Shown here in pieces: positions 53,650 to 64,000 of a stretch of 64,000 nt of DNA (position 1 is the first letter of the stretch; each line of letters begins with the position of its first letter). Source of the stretch: Dendrolimus kikuchii (Eukaryota > Arthropoda > Insecta > Lepidoptera > Lasiocampidae); the NCBI GenBank assembly GCA_019925095.2, contig CM034405.1, forward strand, positions 17,787,401-17,851,400, written 5' to 3'. The notes under the pieces are model-generated. The model saw only the letters and a program-made list of their open reading frames with translations, searched no databases and had not been told where the DNA came from. A program made the translations under genes and the position numbers.

Positions 53650-54512
53650 AAAAAGTATGGCCAAAGTGACCAAAATGGCCTAAATGGCCCAAAATTACCG
53701 AATTGACTGAAATGGCCAAAATGACCAAAAAGGCCAAAATGATCAAAAAGGCTAAAATGACCGACATGGCCAAAATGATCAAAAAGGCCAAAATGACCGA
53801 CATGGCCAAAATGATCAAAAAGGCCAAAATTACCGACATGGCCAAAATGGCTAAAATGACCAAAAAGGCCAAAATGACCGAAATGGCCAAAATGGCTAAA
53901 ATGACCAAAAAGGCCAAAATGACCGAAATGGCCAAAAAGGCCAAAATTACTAAAATGGCCAAAATGACCAAAAAGGCCAAAAAGGCCAAAATTACTAAAA
54001 TGGCCAAAATGACCAAAAAGGCTAAAATGACCGACATGATCAAAATGACTGAAATGACCAAAAAGGCTAATTGACCGAAATGGCCAAAATGACCAAAATG
54101 GCCAAAATGACTAAAATTACCAAAATGACCAAAAAGGCCAAAATGACCAACATGGCGAAAATCACCAAAAAGGCCAAAATTACTGAAATGACCAAAAGGC
54201 CAAATGACCAAAATGGCCAAAATGACCAAAATGGCCAAAATAACCGAAATGGCTAAAATTACCAAAATCACCAAAATGACCAAAAAGGCCAAAATGAACA
54301 AAAAGGCCAAAATGAACAAAAAGGCCAAAATGACTGAAATGACCAAAAAGGCCAAATGACCGAAATGGCCAAAATGACCAAAATGGCCAAAATAACCGAA
54401 ATGGCTAAAATGACCAAAATGACTAAAATGGCCAAAATGACCAAAATTTTCAAATTAACCAAAATAAATAAAATGGCCTAAATGGCCAAAATGACCGAAA
54501 AGGCCAAAATGA
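53650..54512 (+). repeat. 9-bp minisatellite, GGCCAAAAT/GACCAAAAA type
   Basis: Around 95 units of 9 bases. Open frames (MAKMTK repeats on plus, hydrophobic ILVILAF repeats on minus, up to 249 codons) follow from the period. They are spurious. It lies inside the same 'gataaaaagtatcc' LINE-tail context as the first array, which resumes at 54513. Confidence 0.93.
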
Positions 54513-54660
54513 AAAGTATCCCATGTCCACCCTCGGTATTTAATTCACATACGTACCGAATTTCATAATTCATAATTTCAGCCAAATCGGCCCATTAGTT
54601 TTTCCGTAAAAGCATAACAAACAAATAGACAAATATATTTTTATCCCGGAATTAATTAAA
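54513..54660 (+). repeat. LINE 3'-end sequence after the second minisatellite
   Basis: 'aaaagtatcccatgtccacc', 'agccaaatcggcccattag' and 'tttttatcccgga' repeat the phrases of 53260-53400. Confidence 0.65.
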
Positions 54661-54972
54661 TATATCTACTACGGAAATCACCCCTTTTGATTTAACACAA
54701 GTAGTTTTGTAGCTTATATATACCTTATTACAACGGATTTAGGTTCAAATTTTACAAATTATTTGATTTGTTAAAATTTGCCAAATTGTAAGTCGAGAAG
54801 ATAGATGTGTTAATTGTATACAATGATAAACAAAGGATATTGTATCAGTTATGATAGATATATTAGGTTTATGGCCTTTGCGTAAACAGATATACATTAA
54901 GGTGTTTAAATTCCCCTTGAAATATCTCAATAACAATTTATACTATGTAGTAGGTATTGTCATGGATGAAGA

Positions 54973-55446
54973 ATATTGTTACGAGTTTAGCGGGACTCTA
55001 ATTAAAAGCCGTTGGAATTATTATAGAGTTTATTAGACTCAACAAAGTTTACTTTACAAAGACGTACAATACTAAATTAATTAATTTCGTAATTCAATAA
55101 AACGCGCAAAGGCCGTCACTTATTAGATTTCCGATTGTAGTACACACGTCTTGCTTCGCTCGTGGTTATCGCTAGACTGCCTCATCTCTCAACTGGGGCA
55201 TTGCTTTATACTGCACAGATGCAATATGTCTGCCCGGCCGCGTGGACCGAATTTCCTAGAATCAGTCCGACACACCTGGCTAATGACTACCATAAAAGAT
55301 TACAATACACAATGGGCTGTTTTCTAATCACAAATTTTAAACACAAAGTAAACAAAAGAAGTCCAAATGCCGATAGGGAATAAAATGTGTTTTTACGGTA
55401 TGCAGGTGTGAATCCACTTTTGACAGCGTCTAGGTTGTAACAATAT
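54973..55446 (-). mobile_element. solo LTR, family L, copy g, with ATAT duplication
   Basis: LTR 54977-55442, TGTTACGAG to GTAACA, ATAT on both sides. Internally ~50 bases shorter than copy b. Confidence 0.88.
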
Positions 55447-55869
55447 CATTTTACTAATTAGAAAAAGAATAATCATTAAAAATACATATTGTCACGCCTG
55501 TTTCTCATTGGCGGGCACGTAGAGACGATAGTTTTTCACCTGCTACGTCCTGACAAACTTTTTTCTTTTTCAACTTTTATTAATCTCTTTATACATAAAC
55601 GCTTATTTAAAGTGCTTGTTACATAACCATTAAAAGCTTACTTTCTGTGCTGAAAATCATTTAGCCTTATTAAAAATAATTTATCACCGCACGGACGCAA
55701 AACACACGCATGCATGGCTGGCACGCAAGCTAGCATCCAACAGTCGGCCGCGTCATTTCGACCATTGGACAATATTACAAAGCGTTTGTTAGTCTCAACC
55801 CGTTTTTACTTTTATCCCCGGTCTCCCCCACATATAAGTAAGTTAAACTTTAAATCTACTTTTATTGCT
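55447..55869 (+). other. no gene seen
   Basis: Mixed composition. 55490-55560 and 55690-55770 are GC-balanced ('cgcatgcatggctggcacg') but have no frame or second copy. Confidence 0.4.
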
Positions 55870-56340
55870 CTTTAAAAAGAAGTAGCGACGAGAAAGTCCC
55901 AAGAAACACATTTGGCTAAAAAAAAATTTCTTCCTGTTTATCTGTCTCGGACACTTTTTTACCATTTATCTTTATTAACTTACATTAATTATGATTTATT
56001 ATTAAAGTATGGTGTACATAGTTAATATTATAACACTCGTGGTCGCCCATGGTCGAAATTCGATCATAATAATGAATGTCAAAAACTAAGCACAGATTTC
56101 GCCAAGGCTACACTGTTAATTTGACTTGAACAATAGAAGAGTATAATATATGCGCGTGTGTGTCAAATACATGGTAGCGTGTGTAATGTTTTTTTATTGA
56201 TTTAATGTTTTATTTATGCATAATTTAAAAAAAATATTAGCGTTCGTCGCTTCTTCTCTATATAAACTATAAGTGTGCGAAATTTCATAGTCTTCCGTCC
56301 GCGCAATTTTCGTAAAAAGGGGTACAAAGATTATGCTTGA
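55870..56340 (-). repeat. dispersed repeat (family Z), minus strand
   Basis: Reverse complement of 43465-43850. It ends at 'aaaaaggggtacaaagatta', 12 bases from solo LTR h. Confidence 0.75.
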
Positions 56341-56347
56341 TGTATTA

Positions 56348-57175
56348 ATATTGTTACATACTGCCAAAGAAATGCGCACACCTGCCTGTCGTAAAAGTGT
56401 AAAATTGCCTTCCGTATTTAGGAATTCCTTTGTTTACTTTGTGTTTAGAATTTGTAATTAAGAAAACATGCTATTGTTTTTCTACTTCTTTTATGGCCGT
56501 CATTAGTGTCGAAATAATCTTTATTGTTATTGTTTTCAACTTTGTTGGCCGTTCGCAGATGTGCAAATTACATTTTCTTATCCGTGCAGGAAAGGAGAAA
56601 GAATACAATTTCCTGCGGCTGGGCGGCCTGTCGTAAGAGGCGACCAAACAACCGACAGCCAGGTGGTAGGGCATTTGCCCGACTGGATGGCTACCACCCC
56701 TGGTCTAAAGCATGTTGCCATAACAACCTTGAGTTGTGTTCCAGTATTAGTGACCAGGTTCCAGTTACCCTTAAGAGAGCAGCAGCGCATTTGTAGCACA
56801 TTTGGTGTTGCAAATGTCCATAGACGATGGTAACCGCTTTCCATTAAGTGGGCCGTCTGCCTGTCTGCTGAACTCCTGCAATACAAAAAAAAGAACCCGG
56901 TCCACGAGCTTCCATTGTATATTGTACAGTTTACTATAAAACAATGCCCGAACGGAGGGGTAAGGCAGTCGAGCGACGATTATGATTCAAGCAAGACGTT
57001 TACATTCGACAAGCGATATAGTGACGGACTTAGCGCGTGTTATTGATCGTGCAGATTATAACAAGTAGTGTCTAGTTTTATTTGTACCTCTTTTATACGA
57101 GTTTGTATAGTTCTAATAAACTCAATAGTAATTCCAACGGCATTTTAATTTCGAGTCCCACACTCGTAACAATAT
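56348..57175 (+). mobile_element. solo LTR, family L, copy h, split by family A copy 16
   Basis: LTR 56352-57171 with ATAT on both sides. Family A copy 16 (56581-56893) is nested. 'tactataaaacaatgcc' gives the TATA region at ~56935, 'tctaataaactc' the polyadenylation signal at ~57112. Confidence 0.88.
56581..56893 (+). mobile_element. family A repeat, copy 16 (full length, nested in a solo LTR)
   Basis: 'tccgtgcaggaaaggag' to 'ctgcaatacaaaaaaaa'. Close to consensus, so it moved after the LTR inserted. Confidence 0.9.
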
Positions 57176-57883
57176 ATAGATAATTACTTTTCAAAGAATT
57201 AATGGAGTTGTAGCAAACAGTGCGTACTCAATAAGGCAAAGGCATAATAGGAGAAATAATATCAAAATTATAATAATCGTTGTATCCGTGCATCTGTCCG
57301 TCTGTATGTTAACCATTAAACATGTCAGTCATTTTTATCCAACAACTACTGAGTCTACATAGATGAAATGTGCCAGGCTTCTATTCAAAAGGTAAATTGA
57401 CACAAAACATAAAAACACCACGACATCCCACACTTAAAATGATAACATACAATCCTGCCTCATGGTGAGGGGTGAAATGGGGTAAATTCTACCCCATAAT
57501 GACACAGTTTATTTTTTGCGGAAACTGTAAAAAAGTCGAGGAAAATGATAGATGACTTTATATTTTTTATTACGACAAAAATATTTTTCTACTATATTTG
57601 TATCATCTCATTTTTTCGTAATTATGTTACAGCATCAGAATTTTAATGACGTTTATTCTAAATAACTTTATTTGAGTCCAAGAATAACAGATAGTAATAA
57701 TACAGATAATGTCTATTTTTTCCATGTTCCCGGAACATTGAGAGGGGCTGACGCCATAGTCTCATATTACCAAACCCTTAGTATCACTAGCAGTCCACCC
57801 TAATAGCTCGGTACTTTTTGTTCTCACTTCCCACAATAGTCCTACACTGGGCGGGGCTTGTCCTTGGGTGCATTTTGATGTGG
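57176..57883 (+). other. no gene seen
   Basis: AT-rich, nothing recognised. Confidence 0.4.
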
Positions 57884-58024
57884 TGTAGACAGGGACAATC
57901 GCCGGTCAGTGTCACGCCACATTTAGATTAAATTTGTCAAGGGGCCTCTACGTATTGGGCTTCTCATGACCCACGCAAGCCCTCCAAAAATCCAGGTCAA
58001 TTTTTATGACCTGTGGTCTTGAAA
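57884..58024 (-). repeat. dispersed repeat shared with 1438-1580
   Basis: Reverse complement of the left-end copy, 'gacagggacaatcgccggtc' to 'gacctgtggtcttg'. Confidence 0.6.
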
Positions 58025-58128
58025 GGCATACAGACAAAAAAACACCTCAAATAAACGTGTATGTATAAAAAAAATAATATTGATGAAAGTAGGTGAAGCG
58101 AAAGGTGTTTTATTTATTAATTATTTGA

Positions 58129-58371
58129 TTTGAAAGTAGAGTAAACTCGTTTGAGATGCGACCACTGCGCAAAATCTGCGGAGTGACGCTCGCAGACCGC
58201 GTTCTTAATACCGAAGTAAGAAAGAGAGTTGGTCTGAAAGAGAGTGTCGGGGTGAAGGTAAGGAAAGGAATGGTCCGGTGGTTCGGGCATGTGGAAAGAA
58301 TGCATGATGAAAGAATGACTAAACAGATATACAATGCAAAAGTGGATGGATGCAGAAGTCGTGGAAGGCCT
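58129..58371 (+). pseudogene. RTE-like LINE RT fragment (family R)
   Basis: Encodes 'MRPLRKICGVTLADRVLN' to 'KVDGCRSRGRP', truncated on both sides; 3' sequence after 'ggaaggcc' is lost. Confidence 0.85.
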
Positions 58372-58834
58372 GAAAAAAGATAACTTCTTGTATAAGCAAT
58401 GAACTGAAAACTTTCCTTAGAATACAGAAAAATATTTTAATAAGTCTAGACAGCCAACAAGTTTAAGCTGTAAGATAAAATCTAATTAACCATTAACCAA
58501 GTAGAAAACAGCGAAATTGTGAATTCAAGGCCGAAATAAGGCGATATTGCTGTCTATTAAATTGGCTCATAAACAAAAACAAGGCTCTAACAGATTAAAC
58601 AGTCGATTATGACTGCTGGAATTAAGGTAATAATATTTTACACTTCTGGCTACAAGGCCTTTTGAACTAGTTTAATTCCTTTTCTTACATTTGTCTAGTT
58701 TATCTCGGTAACAGTTTCACTCTCGCCAAACAACGAAGTTTTTGTAGCAGCTCAAAAAACTATATCAATAAACAGTTGAGATTTTCCACAAAAAACACGC
58801 AATTTTTAGACATAGACATCTATCTCTATGTCTA

Positions 58835-58960
58835 CATAGACAACACTTTATTGTTCACCAAAACAAAAATTACAAAAAAATGCACAAGACAATAGTTACT
58901 TGGCGGCGTTGCAAAAGGCGGCCTTATCGCTAAAAGCGATCTCTTCCAGGCAACCTGAGT
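58835..58960 (-). repeat. LINE 3'-end repeat, third copy
   Basis: 'caacactttattgttcacca' to 'gcgatctcttccaggcaacc', as at 271-400. Confidence 0.65.
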
Positions 58961-58962
58961 TT

Positions 58963-59178
58963 TTGTAAGAAAAAATGCGCAAACTATTGCCCATTTATAA
59001 GGTTCGCAGGAATTTTCTGTCTTACAGAATATCGCAGATATTTACCGGGCATACTTCGGTACCAGATTGCGAGGCGAAAGCCGAGCCCGGTTGCTACGAA
59101 TGCGATGCATCAGTCGATAGGGCGCGCCATACGCTGCAAAAATCTACTGCATGGGACCTCAGCGACACGAATTGATCT
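58963..59178 (+). pseudogene. R1-clade RT C-terminal fragment
   Basis: The 66-codon frame at 58975-59175 has 'FLSYRISQIFTGH' and 'GCYECDASVDRARHTLQKS', which align with the tail of the element at 22673 ('FRLTQVLTGHG', 'GCHHCDTGDED', 'HTLQEC'). The first two cysteines and the histidine of the CCHC cluster remain; the last Cys is replaced. Diverged and truncated. Confidence 0.7.
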
Positions 59179-60287
59179 CCATCATCGGCATTGAGTTATA
59201 AGCACGACGTACTAAAGAAGTTATTCAAAACAAAAAAGAATCGAACTTGATGAAACGAGCGTGCGTGCTGTAGACTGATTCATGTATTTGCTGCAGCGCT
59301 AAATGCCGTCTAAGCAAGCTATTGAAATGTGCAGCACTAGACCGCTTCGAGAGCATAGTTTTCTCGCGACCCGATAACCCCCATCCGCGGAGATTGGCTG
59401 ATTGCGTCTCCAGTCGCTATAATCAAAAAGTTGTTATAACCGAGGTCGTTATTTTTTTTTTCCTGGTGGGCCCGGACGAGCAAGATATATCCGAGCTAAT
59501 ACAATTTATTTCTACTTGTTTTAATATTCTACAAAAAACTTACAAAATAGAGTTAATATGCATATTTTAATTATACATTATAGGTTTTGGGAAGTTGCTT
59601 TTGTTTGGCTTTGGTCGGCCTGGGTTGGGTATTGCTGAAAGTGTTGCTGGTTGAAAGGTATGGATTGGAATGGGTTGGGTATGGGTTGGGAGATATTGGG
59701 GTATCATAAAATATATTAATTATTTATTGATAAATATATTATTATACTAACTTTAGTTACTGAATACACCGAGGTCGTTATAAATGCAATCCACTGTACA
59801 TCAAACGCATTTAGCAAACAAATAGTGATATTATTTATTCAATTCCCTGTTCCCAGGAAAGAGGAATAATGCCTGATACTAAATTTAATGAAAATCTACG
59901 GTCGTAAATTAAGATTTAAGTGACATTTTGATATCGCAAATCGGGATTCGACGTTGACGGGGCTGTTTAAAAGTAGCCCCGTCACATTTGAATGTAATAT
60001 ATCAGTTCTGTTTTTGGATATTTCATTGTCATTTATATGAAATTACGGTTTCAGTTGAAAAGGATTTTTCATATTCGTCAATATCTTTCCTTAGTTTACA
60101 CCAGCTATGCCCGCTATTCTTCCGCGGAGATTTTTTTCCCCGGAACCCTAAAAAAGTAGCCTAAGTTACTCATTATAACATCAGCAATCTGCCAGTGAGA
60201 GTCCCGTCAAAATCGATCCAGCCGTTTCAGAGATTAGCACAGACAAAAAAAATACTTTTTGATATAAGTGCCTTATATCTCTATAAT
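59179..60287 (+). other. no intact gene; LINE tail phrase and a hairpin
   Basis: 59330-59480 has GC-balanced remnants without a frame. 59955-59984 is a 10-bp perfect hairpin (TGACGGGGCT...AGCCCCGTCA). 60110-60250 carries a typical LINE 3' phrase ('agtgagagtcccgtcaaaat', 'cagccgtttcagagattagc'). Confidence 0.5.
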
Positions 60288-60511
60288 CTCTATAAATATT
60301 AAACGCGAAAGTTTGTAAAAATGTGTGGATGTATGTTTGTTACTCTTTCACGCAAAAACTACTGAATGGATTTTGATGAAACTTTAGAATAATATAGCTT
60401 ACACATCAAAATAAAACATAGGCTGCCTATAATTTATAAAGATATAGTGTGAATTATCCAAAATATAACGATTTTCCATCACCACGCGGGTGAAACCGCG
60501 GGCGCAGCTAG
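60288..60511 (+). mobile_element. Helitron-like element (second family), 224 bp
   Basis: TCTCTATAAATATTAAACG after A, ending GGGCGCAGCTAG before T. An uninterrupted relative of 48098-48442. Non-coding. Confidence 0.85.
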
Positions 60512-60604
60512 TCTAATATATTTAGGCACTATGACAAATTTTAATATGAAAAATTATCAAGTATAAGTCATAATTTAAAAATAGATGTCAAATATGTACA
60601 ATAT

Positions 60605-60925
60605 TTTTTTATTGCAGGAGTTCAGCGGACAGGCAGACGGCCCACTTGATGGAAAGCTGTTACCATCGCCTATGGACATTTTCAACACCAAAGGTGCTAC
60701 AAATGCGCTGCTGCTCTCTTAAGGGAGACTGGAACCTGGTCACTAATGCCGGAACACAATTCAAGGTTATTATGGCGACATACTCTAGACCAGAGGTGGT
60801 CGCCCTCCAGTCGAGAAAATACCCTACCACTTGGCTGTGGGTTGTTTTGTCGCCTCTTACGACAGGCCGCCCGGCCGCAGGAAATAGTATTCTTTCTCCA
60901 TTCCTGCACGGATGAAAATAGATAA
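60605..60925 (-). mobile_element. family A repeat, copy 17 (full length)
   Basis: Minus-strand copy flanked by TACAATAT (60597-60604 and 60926-60933), a probable 8-bp target duplication. Its 5' end includes TTTTCATCCGTGC, as in copy 14. Confidence 0.88.
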
Positions 60926-61369
60926 TACAATATGGGGTATATAGGGTATTCGACCAAACAGTACAGTGTTCAGTCGAATACCGAATAGTGGCCGAATATT
61001 CGCATCGCTAGTTTCTATAGTCTTAGACGAAATTCTTTCTAATTCAGAATCGTAGAAGGTTGGAACAAATGGTAGTCGTTACACCGAAAAAGCATGAACT
61101 ATCGCCAGCGAGCAATAATGAGCAACCCGATTGAACCATTGGAATCTTTGTCTCCATTCAATTGCGAATGTCGCTGAACAATTATTTGGCTTGTAAACAT
61201 GATTAATCGCCACCAATTCGTGAGCACACCACTATTGTTCGTTTGTGTCTTTCATTATTCTGTTATTAATTGTTGGTTGGCGGTGCTCAACGTATTAGTA
61301 TACTTACCATGGGAGGAGGGTGGTTTTAGTGGAGTATTGAGTAGTCGTGTCTCCACACAAACCGTTTTA

Positions 61370-61643
61370 TCCGTGCAGGAACGGAGAAAGAATACAATTT
61401 CCTGCGGCCGGGCGGCCTGTCGTAAGAGGCGACAAAACAACCCACAGCCAGGTGGTAGGGCATTTACGCCATAACAGCCTTGAGTTGTGTTCCGGCATTA
61501 GTGACCAGGTTCCAGTTTCCCTTAAGAGAGCAGCAACGCATTGGTAGCAACTTTGGTGTTGCAAATGTACATAGGCGATGGTAACCGCTTTCCATCAAGT
61601 GGGCTGTCTGCCTGTCTGCTGAACTCCTGCAATAAAAAAAAAC
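61370..61643 (+). mobile_element. family A repeat, copy 18
   Basis: 'tccgtgcaggaacggag' to A9, with a ~35-base internal deletion near 61465. Its tail is joined directly to an R1-type 3' end. Confidence 0.88.
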
Positions 61644-61644
61644 C

Positions 61645-61762
61645 CGGCAATTTGACTCTGGTGCGCCCATTCGTGGGTGTGACCTCTCGTCGCTTTGGTC
61701 TAATCCCTAGTAAAGGACCCGGTAGTACGCGAAACGCATTTCCCCCCCTCAAAAAAAAATAT
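61645..61762 (+). repeat. R1-type 3' tail fused to a family A tail
   Basis: 'ccggcaatttgactctggtg' to 'cccccctcaaaaaaaaa' matches the complement of 22126-22240 at the 3' end of the R1-clade element, with few differences. Confidence 0.85.
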
Positions 61763-61856
61763 TATACTTAGTAGATTATTACTTCTTTATAAAATATATT
61801 AAAAAAGAAAGAGTTTGATTTGAATCCATATCTAAATCTGATTAATTCATTTACAT

Positions 61857-62008
61857 ATATACATACATAACTTTACGCTAGTTCCCTTGCGGGGTAAACA
61901 CGAACAACAGAGCGCCATTCAGGCTTATTCTTACACACCTCACTTGCTTCCTTGACATTCATAGCTCTTGTCATGCACGCTCGTCTGTTCTTAAGGCTCC
62001 TGACATCA
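61857..62008 (-). pseudogene. RTE-like LINE 3' end (family R)
   Basis: 'catatatacatacataactt' to 'aaggctcctgacatcac'. About 130 bases of element, ending where other copies continue 'cttctgctagtacacg'. Confidence 0.82.
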
Positions 62009-63403
62009 CAATTCATCATAATTCATTTAATACGTCTATTCAGACACAATACGCAATTCCGGATCTGGCCTTTTGGATAGTTGCCTTCGACAACAACAAC
62101 CACACAATATACGTAAACGTCACACGTCACATTAGCAGTGACAGATAAAACGTCACGAACTTCAAGTTACTTCGTTAATATACGTTTAAAATTTGCCAGC
62201 GTAACGAATATTGTAAAAAACGAATTATACGAAATTTATATGAGAAAAAACTCTCATCATTTTGGATATCCTCCGTTCCTGTGTCTACAACGTCAAATAT
62301 AGAACGTGAAGAAACTTTCTATTTCTGTGACATTCTACCAGTCAGTATTTTATTGGAACTGATGATATTAAATATTACATTAGTGAAAAGTAATTTAAAA
62401 GTATAAAACGATGTTATAAAATTTTTGATATTTTTTTATTACAATTTATGCCTCGATTTAACAGTGACTGTTAAAAAAGCGGGGGCATGAATCGCATGTA
62501 TTATCTATGGTTCGCATAGTTATTAAATTGTTTGAGAAGGAGTTTTTGACGGGAACTAAAAGGAGACGTTGTGCTGTGCAGTTTTATTTTCTAAAAATGT
62601 TTAAAATTACTGTAAAATTAACAATAGTTGTGGGATATTGATAGTAGTTTTTGAGTAGTAATTATGTGTTTTTGCGAGAAATGTGAACTATATAGCCAAA
62701 TGAGGCCTTTCAAGTTTTCACAAGAAATCTGTTGAATGACGTCGATTGTAGCCTACAATACAACGGCGGCTGGCTTAAAGGCCTAGTTGCCAAGCCTTAT
62801 ACATTAAACAAATAAATTGTTTGACAGCTGTGAAAATCGTTTCCCCAGGGACAAAAACTACTGTTTTCATCACTGTGATTAGGTAATTCCAAGCGTACTT
62901 TCAGAATATGAGGAATGAAAAATAAATTTAATTGACGTTTCATATGTGAAAAATGAATTCGTCTTTAAATATGAATTTAACGCCTGATTACATTAGAGAA
63001 GTTGTTTGTTTAACAAAACAGTTTTTATTTGCTTTCCTCATATTCGAAATGAAAAGTAGAGTATTCACCTCGGGCGAAAGACCTATTTAGGCACTCGAAC
63101 TATTAGGTCACTTTCAACAGTCGTGTCATAATCTACTATTTATAATTCTCTAACCAGATGACAGAAACAGTGTACCTTACTTATCTCTATATTTCATTGT
63201 TTGTAGAGTGATACGCACTTGTCCGATTTTATTTTAATTTAAAGCATTCATTTCCTACCTCTTGGAACCGCTACGCTCCTGTAAAAATATGTTGTAAGCG
63301 TTTTTCTTGTACACTTAGGAATTTTTAAATGAGCTCTCAGCCGAGGTTAACTCAAAGCACTACGTACGACATAGGGTTCATAGAAAATATATATAATTAA
63401 ATT
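62009..63403 (+). other. no gene seen; candidate unique sequence
   Basis: AT-rich, without frames above 60 codons and without copies of the families in this window. Candidate for unique or regulatory DNA, but I see no specific signal. Confidence 0.4.
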
Positions 63404-63508
63404 CCTTCGAGGGTAGCAGTAAACTTGCGAATGTCCATAGGCGACGGAAACCGCTTTCCATCAGATGGGCCGTCTGCCTGTCTGCTGAACTCCAGCAATA
63501 AAAAATCT
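63404..63508 (+). mobile_element. family A repeat, copy 19 (5'-truncated)
   Basis: Only the last ~100 bases: 'aatgtccataggcgacgg' to 'ccagcaataaaaaa'. Confidence 0.82.
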
Positions 63509-63709
63509 AATTAGTAGTAGAGGAGACGCTGGAGATCGACCTTCACCCATCATAACTAGATGAAACATATTTTTTATCATATTATTTTTAACATGAGGTG
63601 AACTGTACACTGTCTGCTACGTTCTAACAATTAAAATAAATTGGGTAATTGCTTGAAAATCCACCATAGTTTGTTCGTGTTTCACGACATATTCGTGTTT
63701 TTACATTTA

Positions 63710-64000
63710 TCCGTGCAGGGCCGGAGAAAGAACACAATTTCCCGCCGCCGGCGGCTTGTCGTAAGAGACGACAAAATAACCCACAGCTAGGTAGGGTATT
63801 TGCCCCTTATCTAGAGTATGCCATCATAATAACCTTGAGTTGAGTTTCGGCATTAGTGGACATGTTCCAGTCTGAACCTGCCCTTGCTTCTCTTCTGCTG
63901 CTCTGTAAAGGGCTTGTGCCCTTTACAGAGCAGCAGCACATTGGTAGCACCTCTGTTGTTACAATATTCATAGGCGATGGTAACCGCTTTTCAAAACCAT
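63710..64000 (+). mobile_element. family A repeat, copy 20 (runs off the window)
   Basis: 'tccgtgcagggccggag' onwards, diverged, cut by the window end at 'taaccgcttttcaaaac'. It contains a perfect fold-back with 19-bp arms at 63895-63913 and 63918-63936. Confidence 0.8.

Noticed and set aside
53606..54355. 249-codon hydrophobic protein on the minus strand
   Set aside because: Pure 9-bp minisatellite translation (ILVILAF repeats), not a membrane protein.

Overview
The window is eukaryotic, AT-rich, repeat-dense intergenic DNA, most likely from a lepidopteran (moth or butterfly). That guess rests on the mix of elements: BEL/Pao, R1-clade and RTE-like retroelements, small Helitrons with TC...CTAG ends, tRNA-derived SINEs, Penelope-like pieces and 'catacatacata' LINE tails. 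It was not checked against a database. I found no host protein-coding gene, rRNA, functional tRNA or CRISPR array. Every long reading frame I could identify belongs to a transposable element or to a simple repeat that happens to stay open.

Layout. 1-2048: old LINE tails, a tRNA-type SINE on the minus strand with a 12-bp target duplication (903-1237), and the left part of a ~332-bp satellite-like unit. 2049-8928: an almost complete BEL/Pao LTR retrotransposon (gag, protease, RT, RNase H, integrase). Its 316-bp LTR cores differ at one base, it is flanked by GCAGT, but its reading frame is broken in about four places. 8929-10487: the satellite resumes as tandem units, one carrying a 443-bp Helitron at a clean A|T target. 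10.5-22.1 kb: microsatellites, SINEs, LINE C-terminal fragments and several copies of a poly(A)-tailed ~310-bp family (called family A here). 22125-24491 minus: a GC-rich 5'-truncated R1-clade element with a ~600-codon open RT frame and a 12-bp target duplication. 24.5-31 kb: AT-rich DNA with a GC-rich terminal-inverted-repeat element (26465-27130) and a 547-bp tandem LTR-like duplication (29822-30892). 32986-34739: a head-to-tail array of a terminal-inverted-repeat element (255 bp, then three 387-bp units) plus an inverted copy inserted in a SINE. 39718-40404: a Penelope-like element with inverted ~130-bp ends and a remnant of the endonuclease C-terminus. 46-50 kb: nested family A copies and the longest RTE-like LINE fragment. 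52.6-54.5 kb: two 9-bp minisatellites. 55-64 kb: more solo LTRs, SINEs, Helitrons and LINE tails.

A second strong theme is a family of ~0.45-0.5 kb solo LTRs (family L, eight copies, none with internal sequence). Six of the eight have perfect 4-bp duplications, always ATAT or TTAT.

The genes do not form a pathway. The autonomous elements (BEL, R1-clade, RTE-like, Penelope-like) are sources of enzymes that move DNA, and the short elements (family A, tRNA SINE, MITEs, Helitrons) are presumably mobilised in trans. The nesting gives a relative history: satellite before BEL and Helitron; solo LTR before family A (56.3-57.2 kb); SINE before MITE (34.4-34.9 kb); family A before family A (46.3-46.9 kb).
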